A DNA stretch of 39,615 bases, from positions 1 to 39,615 of the forward strand of contig JAFZBN010000007.1 of assembly GCA_017561715.1 (NCBI GenBank). The letters run 5' to 3'. Source of the stretch: Clostridiales bacterium (lineage in GTDB: Bacteria > Bacillota > Clostridia > Saccharofermentanales > Saccharofermentanaceae). Shown here in pieces: positions 23,518 through 31,507 of this stretch (the first letter of the stretch is position 1; each line of letters opens with the position of its first letter). The position numbers and the translations under genes are program-made. Below the pieces are notes generated by a model. The model saw nothing but the letters and a program-made list of their open reading frames with translations, was not told where the DNA came from and ran no database searches.

Positions 23518-25251
23518 ATGGATTTTAGAAATGCCGTGGCTATGAAAGTACAGGAAACGACGGGCCTGGATCTTGAGACAGTTAACCGTCTGATCGAGAT
23601 ACCGCCGCAAGAGGATATGGGTGATTACGCTTTCCCTTGCTTCGCGCTTGCGAAAACGATGCGAAAAGCACCGAACATGATCGCTTCGGAGCTCGCTTCC
23701 AGCGAAAAGCTCTCTGCCGAGTGGCTTTCTAAGGTCGAAGCAAAAGGCCCATATCTCAATTTCTTTGTCGACCGCGGTGCTTTTGCCAAGGAAGTATTAA
23801 GCGACGTACTCGTAAAGGGCACAACATTCGGTCAGTCGGATGAAGGAGCCGGCAAGACCGTTATCATCGAGTATTCTTCCCCGAATATCGCGAAGCCCTT
23901 CCATGTAGGCCACGCGTTTACCACGATCCTCGGACACTCCCTGTCCCGTATCTACGAAAAACTCGGATATAAGGTCGTTCGTATGAACCACCTTGGTGAC
24001 TACGGCACACAGTTCGGTAAGCTGATCACGGCTTTCCGCCTCTGGGGCGACGAAGCGGCTTTGGAAAAAGACGCGATTGCCGAGCTTCTGCGTATCTACG
24101 TAAAGTTCCATGAAGAAGAGAAGAACGACGAGAACCTCACGACTGTCGCAAGAGAGAACTTCAAAAAGCTCGAAGACGGCTGTGAAGAGGAAGTCGCTCT
24201 CTGGACTCGTTTCCGTGACCTGTCTCTTAAGGAGTTCAATAAGCTCTACGACAGAATGGGCGTTTCCTTCGATAACTATAATGGTGAGAGCTACTACAGC
24301 AACCTCATCCCGGGCATCGTTGACATGCTCCGCGAGAAGGGACTTCTCGAAGAGAGCGAAGGCGCTCAGGTCGTTATGCTTGACGAAAAGAAACTGCCGC
24401 CTTGCATCATCCTGAAGTCTGACGGAACGACGATCTATGCGTCCCGTGACCTTGCGGCCGCGAAATACCGTTATGACACCTATCACTTCGACAAGAACAT
24501 CTATGTTGTAGGTATGCCGCAGGCGCTGCATTTCCAGCAGGTATTCGCCGTTCTGGAAAAGGCGGGAATGCCGTTTGCCAAGAACTGTGAGCACGTCGGC
24601 TTCGGTCTGGTTAAATTCCAGAACATGAAGTTCAGTACTCGTGAAGGAAATATCGTAACTCTCGAGGATCTCCTTAATGAGAGTGTCGCGAAGACCTATG
24701 AACTGATCAAGGCAAACGCCGAGGCAAGAAACTCCGATCTTTCCGAAGACGAGCTCAAGGCAATCGCCGAGAAAGTCGGTCTCGGTGCCGTTATCTACAC
24801 ATACGTGAAGGCCGGAAGAGAAAGAGATATCGTATTCTCCTGGGATACGATGCTCGACTTCGAAGGCGATACCGCTCCGTATCTGATCTATACATACGCT
24901 CGTACACGCTCTATCTTGAGAAAAGCGGCTGAGCAGGGCTTTAAGCCGGTTGGTGCAGGAAGCGATCTTTTGAAAAAATTGAACGGCGATGAGGAATTTG
25001 CCTGCGTCAAGATGATCGCGGATCTTCCGGAAGCCGTGAAGAAGGCGGCTTCCAGCAATGAGCCGTTCATGGTTTCCCGTGCTGTCGCGCAGATCGCGAG
25101 AAGCTTTAACCGTTTCTACAACAACTGCTCGATCCTGGGCGGTGACGACGAAGAATTAAAGACAGCAAGACTTGCTCTTTGCGAGGCCGTCTGTGATGCC
25201 ATTGAGGCGGGTACATACCTCCTCGGAATCCCTGTCGTTGAGCAGATGTAA
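23518..25251 (+). CDS. argS: Arginyl-tRNA synthetase
   Basis: A class I aminoacyl-tRNA synthetase that charges tRNA-Arg. The HIGH motif reads HVGH (residues 129-132) after SSPNIAKPF; the KMSK-equivalent is MKFSTREG. The N-terminal additional domain and the anticodon-binding helical domain (AVAQIARSFNRFYNN) are present. 577 aa is standard. The start follows AGGAG (23503-23507) by 10 nt. The M3 peptidase gene begins 12 bp later, so a multi-gene operon down to rdgB is likely. Confidence 0.97.
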   Translation: MDFRNAVAMKVQETTGLDLETVNRLIEIPPQEDMGDYAFPCFALAKTMRKAPNMIASELASSEKLSAEWLSKVEAKGPYLNFFVDRGAFAKEVLSDVLVKGTTFGQSDEGAGKTVIIEYSSPNIAKPFHVGHAFTTILGHSLSRIYEKLGYKVVRMNHLGDYGTQFGKLITAFRLWGDEAALEKDAIAELLRIYVKFHEEEKNDENLTTVARENFKKLEDGCEEEVALWTRFRDLSLKEFNKLYDRMGVSFDNYNGESYYSNLIPGIVDMLREKGLLEESEGAQVVMLDEKKLPPCIILKSDGTTIYASRDLAAAKYRYDTYHFDKNIYVVGMPQALHFQQVFAVLEKAGMPFAKNCEHVGFGLVKFQNMKFSTREGNIVTLEDLLNESVAKTYELIKANAEARNSDLSEDELKAIAEKVGLGAVIYTYVKAGRERDIVFSWDTMLDFEGDTAPYLIYTYARTRSILRKAAEQGFKPVGAGSDLLKKLNGDEEFACVKMIADLPEAVKKAASSNEPFMVSRAVAQIARSFNRFYNNCSILGGDDEELKTARLALCEAVCDAIEAGTYLLGIPVVEQM

Positions 25252-25263
25252 GCGAGGTAGGAT

Positions 25264-26967
25264 ATGTCGGACGATCAGATGAAGATGCCAAAGTTCTCGG
25301 AGATCGAGTACAAGCGACCTTCCGTAGAGCAGTTCCGCGAATGCGCCATGAGTACGAGACTGAAGCTGATGGCGGCAAGAGACGCGGACGTTGTCGAGAA
25401 CTCCATCATGTCTTTTCAGCGTGAGATGAGTGCTTTCGACACGGCATTTACAATCTGCATGATCCGCCACGACTTAGATACTTCCGATCCGTTCTGGAAT
25501 GAAGAGATGGATTTCTTCGACGAGAATTATCCGGTCATCTCCGATCTTTCCGCCGGTGTTTACGCGGCACTTCTTCATTCTGAGATCAGGGAAGAACTCG
25601 AAGATCGTTTCGGTTCCATGATCTTCCGAAAGACACAGAACCAGAGAGATATCGTCAGCAGTGAAGTACTTGACGATCTTGCCGATGAAAGCTCGCTTGA
25701 AAACGATTACAGCCAGATCCTCTCAGAAGCGGATATCCTCTTTAAAGGAAAACATCAGACGCTTTCGACGATGACACCTTATCTTGAGTCGACGGACAGA
25801 GAAGAAAGAAGAAAAGCCCATAAGGCTGTTTCCGATTACTATATGGGTCAGAAAGAGAAGTTCGACGAGATCTATGACAATATGGTCAAGATCAGAACAA
25901 CGATCGCAAAGAAACTCGGTTTTTCCGATTTTGTGGAACTCGGTTATAAGAGAATGGAACGCTATGACTATGATCCGGAGAAGGTAAAAGAGTTCCGTGA
26001 CAATGTCGTTAAGTATATCGTTCCGATCACATCGGAGATCAGAAGACTTCAGAAGAAGCGTCTCGATCTGGATAATCTCTATTACTACGATCTGCCGTGC
26101 CTTTTCGCAAACGGCAATCCGAAACCGATCATTCCGAAGGAACAGTACTTTTCGGTAGGTTCGGAGATGTTCGGCAAAATGTTTGATAAGCGCCCGAGCT
26201 TTTTCCAGGTACTCGGTGAGCATGACTTTATGGATCTGTTCTCCAGACAGAACAAGGCAACGGGCGGATACTGCGCGAGCCTTCTCGATTACGGTATCCC
26301 GTATATCCTGATGAATGCCAATCATACGGCAGACGATGTCGCTACCATGGTCCATGAATCCGGTCACGCGTACGCGGCGCTTCGAAGCATCGACTCTTCG
26401 CAGTTTATCGAATGCCTGTCACCGACACTGGAGGCCTGTGAGATCCATTCCACGGCAATGGAATATATGACATATCCTTATATGGAGATGTTCTTCGGTG
26501 AAAACGCCGACGCTTACCGTCAGCAGCATATGACTCTGGCGATCCTTTTCCTGCCGTACGGATGTCTCGTAGATGAATTCCAGCATGTCGTTTACAGTAA
26601 TCCCGATATGACGCCGGAAGAACGTCATGCGGCATGGCGTGAACTGGAAAAGAAATACCAGCCGGACATTGATTATGACGGAGATCCGTTCTTTGAACCG
26701 GGCGGTGCCTGGATGAAGAAGGAGCATATCTTTACGTCTCCGTTCTACTATATCGATTATTGCCTGGCGCAGGTATGCGCGCTTCAGATCTGGAGCATCT
26801 CCAGAAAGAACAGAAAGAAGGCAATGACGATCTACGAGCATCTATGCGCGGCAGGTGGAACGAAGACGCTGATCGACCTTGTCGAGTCGGCAGGCCTGGA
26901 GTCGCCGTTCTCTCTTGATGTTATGAAGAAACTTGCCTATCAGGTGTGTGATTACTTAGATCTATGA
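25264..26967 (+). CDS. M3-family oligoendopeptidase
   Basis: A cytosolic zinc oligopeptidase of 567 aa (family M3, PepF-like). The zinc site is HESGH (His364, Glu365, His368) with the third ligand at Glu393 in ACEIHS. The C-terminal region (PFYYIDYCLAQVCA, SAGLESPFSLD) is typical of the family. It probably breaks down short peptides. The stop codon overlaps the next ATG by 4 nt. It follows argS by 12 bp. Confidence 0.92.
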   Translation: MSDDQMKMPKFSEIEYKRPSVEQFRECAMSTRLKLMAARDADVVENSIMSFQREMSAFDTAFTICMIRHDLDTSDPFWNEEMDFFDENYPVISDLSAGVYAALLHSEIREELEDRFGSMIFRKTQNQRDIVSSEVLDDLADESSLENDYSQILSEADILFKGKHQTLSTMTPYLESTDREERRKAHKAVSDYYMGQKEKFDEIYDNMVKIRTTIAKKLGFSDFVELGYKRMERYDYDPEKVKEFRDNVVKYIVPITSEIRRLQKKRLDLDNLYYYDLPCLFANGNPKPIIPKEQYFSVGSEMFGKMFDKRPSFFQVLGEHDFMDLFSRQNKATGGYCASLLDYGIPYILMNANHTADDVATMVHESGHAYAALRSIDSSQFIECLSPTLEACEIHSTAMEYMTYPYMEMFFGENADAYRQQHMTLAILFLPYGCLVDEFQHVVYSNPDMTPEERHAAWRELEKKYQPDIDYDGDPFFEPGGAWMKKEHIFTSPFYYIDYCLAQVCALQIWSISRKNRKKAMTIYEHLCAAGGTKTLIDLVESAGLESPFSLDVMKKLAYQVCDYLDL

Positions 26968-28400
26968 GACTTCCTGAAGCATTTACCAATCGCATGCACA
27001 GCTATTTCGAAGAAAAGGGCCGCCAGGATGAGGAGGCTTCTTTCTTTGCGTCCTATGAAAAAGCACCGCTCCACGGCATCCGCTGGAACCGTCTGAAGAT
27101 ATCTTCGGAGGAATACCAGGAGTGTATGCAGAAGATGGATCTTCCCGGTGATCCGGTCACCTGGTGTGACGGAGGATTCTATACTCCGGATCTTTCTTTG
27201 GGCAAAGACCCGTATTACCATGCCGGCGCCTACTATATCCAGGAGCCGTCTGCGATGCTTCCGGCATCTGTTCTCGGAACCAAGCCGGGCGAATTTATCC
27301 TCGACATGTGTGCCGCTCCGGGCGGTAAAGCGACGAGGATCGCGGAAGACCTGCGAGGAGAAGGACTTCTCGTCGCCAACGAGATCAATACCGAAAGATC
27401 CCGTGCGCTCCTTCGTAATCTCGAACGATGCGGCGCGGGAAATGTCGTGATCTTAAACGAAGACCCCGCGCATATGGTAAAGACGTTCCGTGAGTTTTTC
27501 GACAGGATCATCATCGACGCGCCGTGCTCCGGGGAAGGCATGTTCCGAAGAGATCCTTTCGCGCCGAAGAGCTGGGAAAAGTTCGGCCCGAACAGTTGTG
27601 TGCCGATCCAGACCAATATTCTCGGATATGCCGATGAGATGCTCCGCGCAGGAGGTACGATCGTATATTCGACCTGTACGTTCGGAGAGGCTGAGAACGA
27701 AGACCGTATTCGCGATTTTCTCGAAAAGCACCCGAATTACGAGATCATTTCTCATAGAGAACTGTCCGGTGTTTCCCATGACGATGACGGCATGATGCGT
27801 ATCTGGCCGCATAAGACGAGCGGTGAAGGTCATTTCTGTGTGCATCTCAAAAAGAAAGAAGAGGGCGAGATTTCCGAAGATCCGAGAAAGACTTCGACCA
27901 ATCCGTCTTCGTCCCAGTTTGTTTTCAGCAAGTCCAAAGAATGTTTCTGCGACTTCATCAAGGGACTTCTTACCGAAGAAGCTTCGGAGAAATACCTTGC
28001 CCATGTAAATACGGATTTTGTCCTGCATAAGGATAAAGTACATATGCTTCCTGTTTCGGAAGATCTGTTTAAGGGCCTGAAGGTCGTCAAGATGGGCGAT
28101 TTTCCCGGCGAGATAAAAGAGACCGCGAAAGGACGCACTTTCATTCCGTCCCAGGCGCTTGCGCTGGAACTGAACAGATCGCAGATCCGTCCGTCCCGCT
28201 TTCTTTCGCTAAAAAGAGACGACGAGAGACTGACCAGGTATCTTCGCTGTGAGACGATCATGCTCACGGAAGAGGAGACAGAGGTTCTGGATCCCGGAGA
28301 AAACATCATCGTTGGTGTGGAAGATCTGCCGCTGGGCTTTGCGAAAGTGACCGGCGCGGTGCTTAAGAATGCCTATCCAAAGGCATGGAGACTGATGTGA
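26964..28400 (+). CDS. RsmB/NOP-family class I SAM-dependent RNA m5C methyltransferase (RsmF-like)
   Basis: A 478-aa RNA cytosine-5 methyltransferase. Motifs are the SAM-binding CAAPGGK (from Cys116), the IIIDAPCSGEGMF motif with Cys188, and STCTF with Cys238. The two cysteines are the catalytic pair of m5C enzymes. The N-terminal RNA-binding part and a C-terminal extension (about 330-478) resemble RsmF (16S rRNA modification). It overlaps the peptidase gene (ATGA-type junction). The exact target base cannot be given. Confidence 0.92.
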   Translation: MRLPEAFTNRMHSYFEEKGRQDEEASFFASYEKAPLHGIRWNRLKISSEEYQECMQKMDLPGDPVTWCDGGFYTPDLSLGKDPYYHAGAYYIQEPSAMLPASVLGTKPGEFILDMCAAPGGKATRIAEDLRGEGLLVANEINTERSRALLRNLERCGAGNVVILNEDPAHMVKTFREFFDRIIIDAPCSGEGMFRRDPFAPKSWEKFGPNSCVPIQTNILGYADEMLRAGGTIVYSTCTFGEAENEDRIRDFLEKHPNYEIISHRELSGVSHDDDGMMRIWPHKTSGEGHFCVHLKKKEEGEISEDPRKTSTNPSSSQFVFSKSKECFCDFIKGLLTEEASEKYLAHVNTDFVLHKDKVHMLPVSEDLFKGLKVVKMGDFPGEIKETAKGRTFIPSQALALELNRSQIRPSRFLSLKRDDERLTRYLRCETIMLTEEETEVLDPGENIIVGVEDLPLGFAKVTGAVLKNAYPKAWRLM

Positions 28401-28447
28401 GAAAAAAGGCGCGGAAAACCTCCGCGAAGAAAAAGGAGAAGAGATAT

Positions 28448-29038
28448 ATGGAACGTTTTCTGGTAGCAAGTAAGAATAAGGATAAGATCCATGAGATCAA
28501 AGAGATCCTTTCGGATTTCCCGTTTGAGATCGTCGGCATGGAGAGTATCGGTATTCATACGGACATCGTTGAGGACGCGGATTCTTTTGAGGGGAACGCG
28601 CTTATCAAAGCAAGTACGATCCAAAAGCAGGTCGGCGGCTATGTGATGGCGGATGATTCCGGTCTTTGCATCGACGCACTCGACGGCGCTCCGGGCATCT
28701 ATTCTTCGCGTTTCTGCGGTGAAGACTCCACATATCAGGAAAAGTTTGAAAAGATCTGGGAGATGCTCAAGGACGTTCCCAGAGAGAAGTGGACGGCGCA
28801 CTTTGTCTGCGCGATCGCGGTCGTACGTCCGGACGGATCTCATTTTGTCGTAAAAGAACAGTGCGACGGTGTGCTTCTGGATTCTCCGAGAGGGGAGAAC
28901 GGTTTCGGTTATGACCCGATCTTCTTTGTTCCGGAGATCGGAAAGACGACTGCCGAGATCTCTGATGAGGAAAAGAACGCAATCAGCCACCGCGGTAAGG
29001 CTCTTCGCTCTATGCTTGCCAGATTAAAGGAATCGTGA
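28448..29038 (+). CDS. rdgB: XTP/dITP diphosphatase (RdgB/HAM1)
   Basis: A house-cleaning nucleotidase that removes non-canonical purine triphosphates. Family motifs: LVASKNKDKIHEI at the start, DDSGLCIDALDGAPGIYS, GFGYDPIFF and the C-terminal ISHRGKAL. 196 aa is the usual size. The ATG at 28448 has AAGGAG (28433-28438) 9 nt upstream; an in-frame ATG at 28385 would overlap the methyltransferase gene and add a non-family basic stretch. The extended -10 promoter of the next operon overlaps its 3' end. Confidence 0.95.
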   Translation: MERFLVASKNKDKIHEIKEILSDFPFEIVGMESIGIHTDIVEDADSFEGNALIKASTIQKQVGGYVMADDSGLCIDALDGAPGIYSSRFCGEDSTYQEKFEKIWEMLKDVPREKWTAHFVCAIAVVRPDGSHFVVKEQCDGVLLDSPRGENGFGYDPIFFVPEIGKTTAEISDEEKNAISHRGKALRSMLARLKES

Positions 29039-29044
29039 TATACT
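29016..29044 (+). promoter_or_regulatory. Promoter of the ACT-domain/hom operon, inside the 3' end of rdgB
   Basis: TTGCCA (29016-29021) and TATACT (29039-29044) are exactly 17 bp apart, and TGA immediately precedes the -10 as an extended element. The stop codon of rdgB overlaps the spacer end. It is 72 bp upstream of the next ATG. Confidence 0.8.
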
Positions 29045-29058
29045 TTCCAGCGTGCACA

Positions 29059-29081
29059 AGTGTTCGCGCCACGTGGACACT
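29059..29081 (+). other. Leader hairpin before the ACT-domain gene
   Basis: AGTGTTC (29059-29065) pairs with GGACACT (29075-29081), one pair being G-U, around a 9-nt loop. It sits in a short untranslated leader. There is no T-run and no known riboswitch match, so a regulatory role is only possible. Confidence 0.35.
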
Positions 29082-29116
29082 CTAAAGTGCAAATCCTACT
29101 TCAAACGAGGACGGAA

Positions 29117-29560
29117 ATGGCTGAAAGTAACGATTATTTACTTGTTAAAGCAGATGTTTTGCCCGAAGTATTTGTGAAGGTCATGGAGGCGAAAAGACTC
29201 CTGAACTCCGGAAAGGCAGTCTCAGTCAACGAGGCGGTCAAGATGGTAAGTCTCTCCAGGTCCGCATATTACAAGTACAAAGACTCTGTCATGCCGTTTT
29301 ATGAGACTTCCCAGGGAAAGATCGTGACACTGATCGTCGCGGTCGAGAATTTCCCGGGTATCCTTGCCGGTATTATCCAGTGCATAGCTTTTGCCAAGGG
29401 AAATATCCTGACGATCAACCAGAATATTCCGATCAACGGTCTTGCTGATGTTACCGTATCTATGGAAACAGACAGAATGACGTGTTCGATCGATATGTTG
29501 ATCAATGAAGTAGAAAAAATTCCGGGAGTTCGATCCTGCAGAATCATGGCCAGGGAGTGA
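29117..29560 (+). CDS. ACT-domain protein (PheB / UPF0735 type)
   Basis: A 147-aa small regulatory-type protein. The N-terminal part has a helix-turn-helix-like SVNEAVKMVSLSRSAYYKYK segment; the C-terminal ACT domain (about 68-147) begins IVTLIVAVENFPGILAGI, the classic ligand-binding ACT fold with a Gly-Ile turn. ACT domains usually bind amino acids. The ATG at 29117 is chosen because GAGG (29107-29110) is 6 nt upstream. It is followed 5 bp later by hom, the arrangement often seen in Clostridia, and may respond to a threonine-family amino acid. Confidence 0.88.
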   Translation: MAESNDYLLVKADVLPEVFVKVMEAKRLLNSGKAVSVNEAVKMVSLSRSAYYKYKDSVMPFYETSQGKIVTLIVAVENFPGILAGIIQCIAFAKGNILTINQNIPINGLADVTVSMETDRMTCSIDMLINEVEKIPGVRSCRIMARE

Positions 29561-29565
29561 TATAG

Positions 29566-30801
29566 ATGAAAAGCATTGCTATTTTAGGATTCGGTGTTGT
29601 CGGCTGCGGTGTAGCCGAAGTCATCGAAATGAACAAAGAAAGAATCGCCAAGCGCTTGGGCGAAGAACTGAGAGTCAAGAAGATCCTTGATATCCGTGAG
29701 TTTCCCGAAAGCCCTTTTGCCGCATTGGTAACAACTAAACAGGAAGAAGTCTTTGACGATCCGGAGATCTCGATCGTTGTAGAGACCATCGGCGGCGCGC
29801 GTGTCGCTTACGAATATACAAAAAGAGCTTTAAGTGCAGGTAAGACTGTCGTTACATCGAATAAAGAACTGGTATCCACTCACGGTGTGGAACTGGTCAG
29901 CCTTGCGCGTCAAAACAACTGCAATTACATCTTCGAAGCTTCCGTCGGCGGTGGTATCCCGATTATCCGTCCGCTGCACCGTTGCCTCGCAGCAAATAAG
30001 ATCGAGAGGATCGTCGGTATCGTAAATGGTACCACCAACTATATCCTGACACAGATGGCCGAGAACGGATCTGATTTCGATACTGCTCTTAAGGAAGCGC
30101 AGGCTATGGGATATGCCGAGGCAAATCCGACAGCGGATGTTGACGGTATCGACGCGCAGAGAAAGATCTCGATCCTGAGCACCATTGCTATGGACGGCGC
30201 ATATGTTGATCCTACAAAGCTCTTTACCGTCGGTATTACCGCGATCACAACAAAGGACATGGAATACGCCAAAGAGATGGATGCTTCGATCAAGCTCCTC
30301 GCCGTATTTGAAAACGGTGAAGACGGATCTTTTGCATACGTAGCTCCGCACCTGGTATCCAAGGAACATCCGCTTGCTTGCGCGAACGGTGTCTTCAATG
30401 CCATCATGGTAACAGGTAATGCCGTAGGCGACGCTATGTTCTACGGACAGGGCGCAGGTAAGCTCGCGACCGCGTCCGCTGTTGTCGGTGACATTATGGA
30501 TGCCGCTGATCACAAGACAAGAAATGCCCATATCACAGAGTGGTATGAATCCGATAAGCCGGTCCTGAATCCGATCGAAGAACATCGGATCTCCGTTCTT
30601 TTAAGACTCTCGGATTCCTGTTCTGATGAGGATCTCGAGAAAGCATTCCCGGAGATCTCCTGCCAGCCCTGTGTATACGAAGCAGAAGGTGAGAAAGCAG
30701 TCATCCTCGGAAAAGACGGCGATCTTAATGAAGCAAAGCTTGCGATCGGCCTTGAGAACCTCGATTGTGTTCTTAACGTGATCCGAATCTTTTCCTGCTG
30801 A
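29566..30801 (+). CDS. hom: Homoserine dehydrogenase
   Basis: Reduces aspartate semialdehyde to homoserine for threonine and methionine. The NAD(P) motif GFGVVGCGVAEV is at the N-terminus; further family motifs are VVTSNKELVSTHG, EASVGGGIPIIRPL, GIVNGTTNYIL and the AEANPTADVDGIDA active region. Residues about 345-411 match a C-terminal ACT domain, consistent with feedback control. 411 aa is within the family range. Co-transcribed with the ACT-domain gene (5 bp gap; AGGGAG in the preceding gene's end). Confidence 0.96.
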   Translation: MKSIAILGFGVVGCGVAEVIEMNKERIAKRLGEELRVKKILDIREFPESPFAALVTTKQEEVFDDPEISIVVETIGGARVAYEYTKRALSAGKTVVTSNKELVSTHGVELVSLARQNNCNYIFEASVGGGIPIIRPLHRCLAANKIERIVGIVNGTTNYILTQMAENGSDFDTALKEAQAMGYAEANPTADVDGIDAQRKISILSTIAMDGAYVDPTKLFTVGITAITTKDMEYAKEMDASIKLLAVFENGEDGSFAYVAPHLVSKEHPLACANGVFNAIMVTGNAVGDAMFYGQGAGKLATASAVVGDIMDAADHKTRNAHITEWYESDKPVLNPIEEHRISVLLRLSDSCSDEDLEKAFPEISCQPCVYEAEGEKAVILGKDGDLNEAKLAIGLENLDCVLNVIRIFSC

Positions 30802-30829
30802 TAACAACTAAACTCGGAGGTATTCAAAA

Positions 30830-31393
30830 ATGGAAATGGAAGATATGAACGTCCTGATCAGTCAGTATCCGGCTATTGCCGCGAAGGCCGCGGAGCTCGG
30901 TAAGATCAAGCAGGGTATGCTCAATAAGAAGCAGTACGCGCAGTCGATCGAACAGTGGAAGTCCTTTACACCGGAAGAGCTTGCCAAGCTCAATTCCGAG
31001 ATCGCTTCTGCGCCTGTAGTCATGAAGAAGGCTGTATTCACACAGACGGCGATCTGCTATATGAGTGAATGCTGTTTCCACTGCGTTCCGGTAAAGGATC
31101 TCGTATGGGTATATGCGCGTATCGTTAAGGAAAGCATGAACTTCATCCCGACCAACAAGATGCATCAGCTCTGGATGATGGACAGAAACGGATCTCATTT
31201 CCTCGTAGCCATGCTGAACACCGGCGCTTTTTCCAAGAAGGCTCCTGCCTCTGACGCTGTAGAGGCCATGGCACAGCTTCTGAAGCCGGTCCGTCCGGGT
31301 ATCATCTTCGGATACAGCAAAGAGATCGAGGCATTCTGTAACAGCAATCCTGCGGCGGCAGCACAGAAAGTCGACACTGATTCTCAGCTCTAA
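30830..31393 (+). CDS. Uncharacterised 187-aa protein
   Basis: Not securely recognised. Residues about 50-150 have a mixed strand/helix pattern with landmarks KDLVWVYARI, NFIPTNKMHQL and PGIIFGYSKEIEAF; I recall similar strings in uncharacterised families (perhaps DUF6709-like), which is unverified. There is no signal peptide or membrane helix. The ribosome site CGGAGG (30815-30820) is excellent, and codon use is like a well-expressed gene, so it is real. It follows hom by 28 bp, so may be in the same transcript, and it ends inside the first arm of the long inverted repeat. Confidence 0.75.
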   Translation: MEMEDMNVLISQYPAIAAKAAELGKIKQGMLNKKQYAQSIEQWKSFTPEELAKLNSEIASAPVVMKKAVFTQTAICYMSECCFHCVPVKDLVWVYARIVKESMNFIPTNKMHQLWMMDRNGSHFLVAMLNTGAFSKKAPASDAVEAMAQLLKPVRPGIIFGYSKEIEAFCNSNPAAAAQKVDTDSQL

Positions 31394-31494
31394 AACAAAA
31401 ATACTATAAAAAGAAATCCCCCTTGTGACTCAAACAGTTTGCTAAGGCAAAACTCGTCACTCGGGGGATTTCTTTTTGTTTTTGTTTTAGAGCT
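31386..31494. terminator. Very long inverted-repeat bidirectional terminator
   Basis: Two nested perfect arms: an outer 16 bp (31386-31401 with 31479-31494) and an inner 15 bp (31408-31422 with 31463-31477). A 6-nt/1-nt internal loop separates them, and the 40-nt centre itself has short complementary pieces (GTGAC/GTCAC and GTTTGC/GCAAAAC). A-runs and T-runs flank a C5/G5 core, so it can end transcripts from both sides. The left arm includes the stop codon of the 187-aa gene; the right arm ends 14 bp before the stop end of the glutamine synthetase gene. Confidence 0.85.
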
Positions 31495-31507
31495 TCAAGG
31501 AGCCGAA

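Noticed and set aside
28410..28426. Hairpin CGCGGA/TCCGCG between the RNA methyltransferase and rdgB genes
   Set aside because: No T-run follows and it precedes the rdgB ribosome site; not a terminator.
29041..29116. T-box or riboswitch before the ACT/hom genes
   Set aside because: The leader is far too short and has no T-box sequence.
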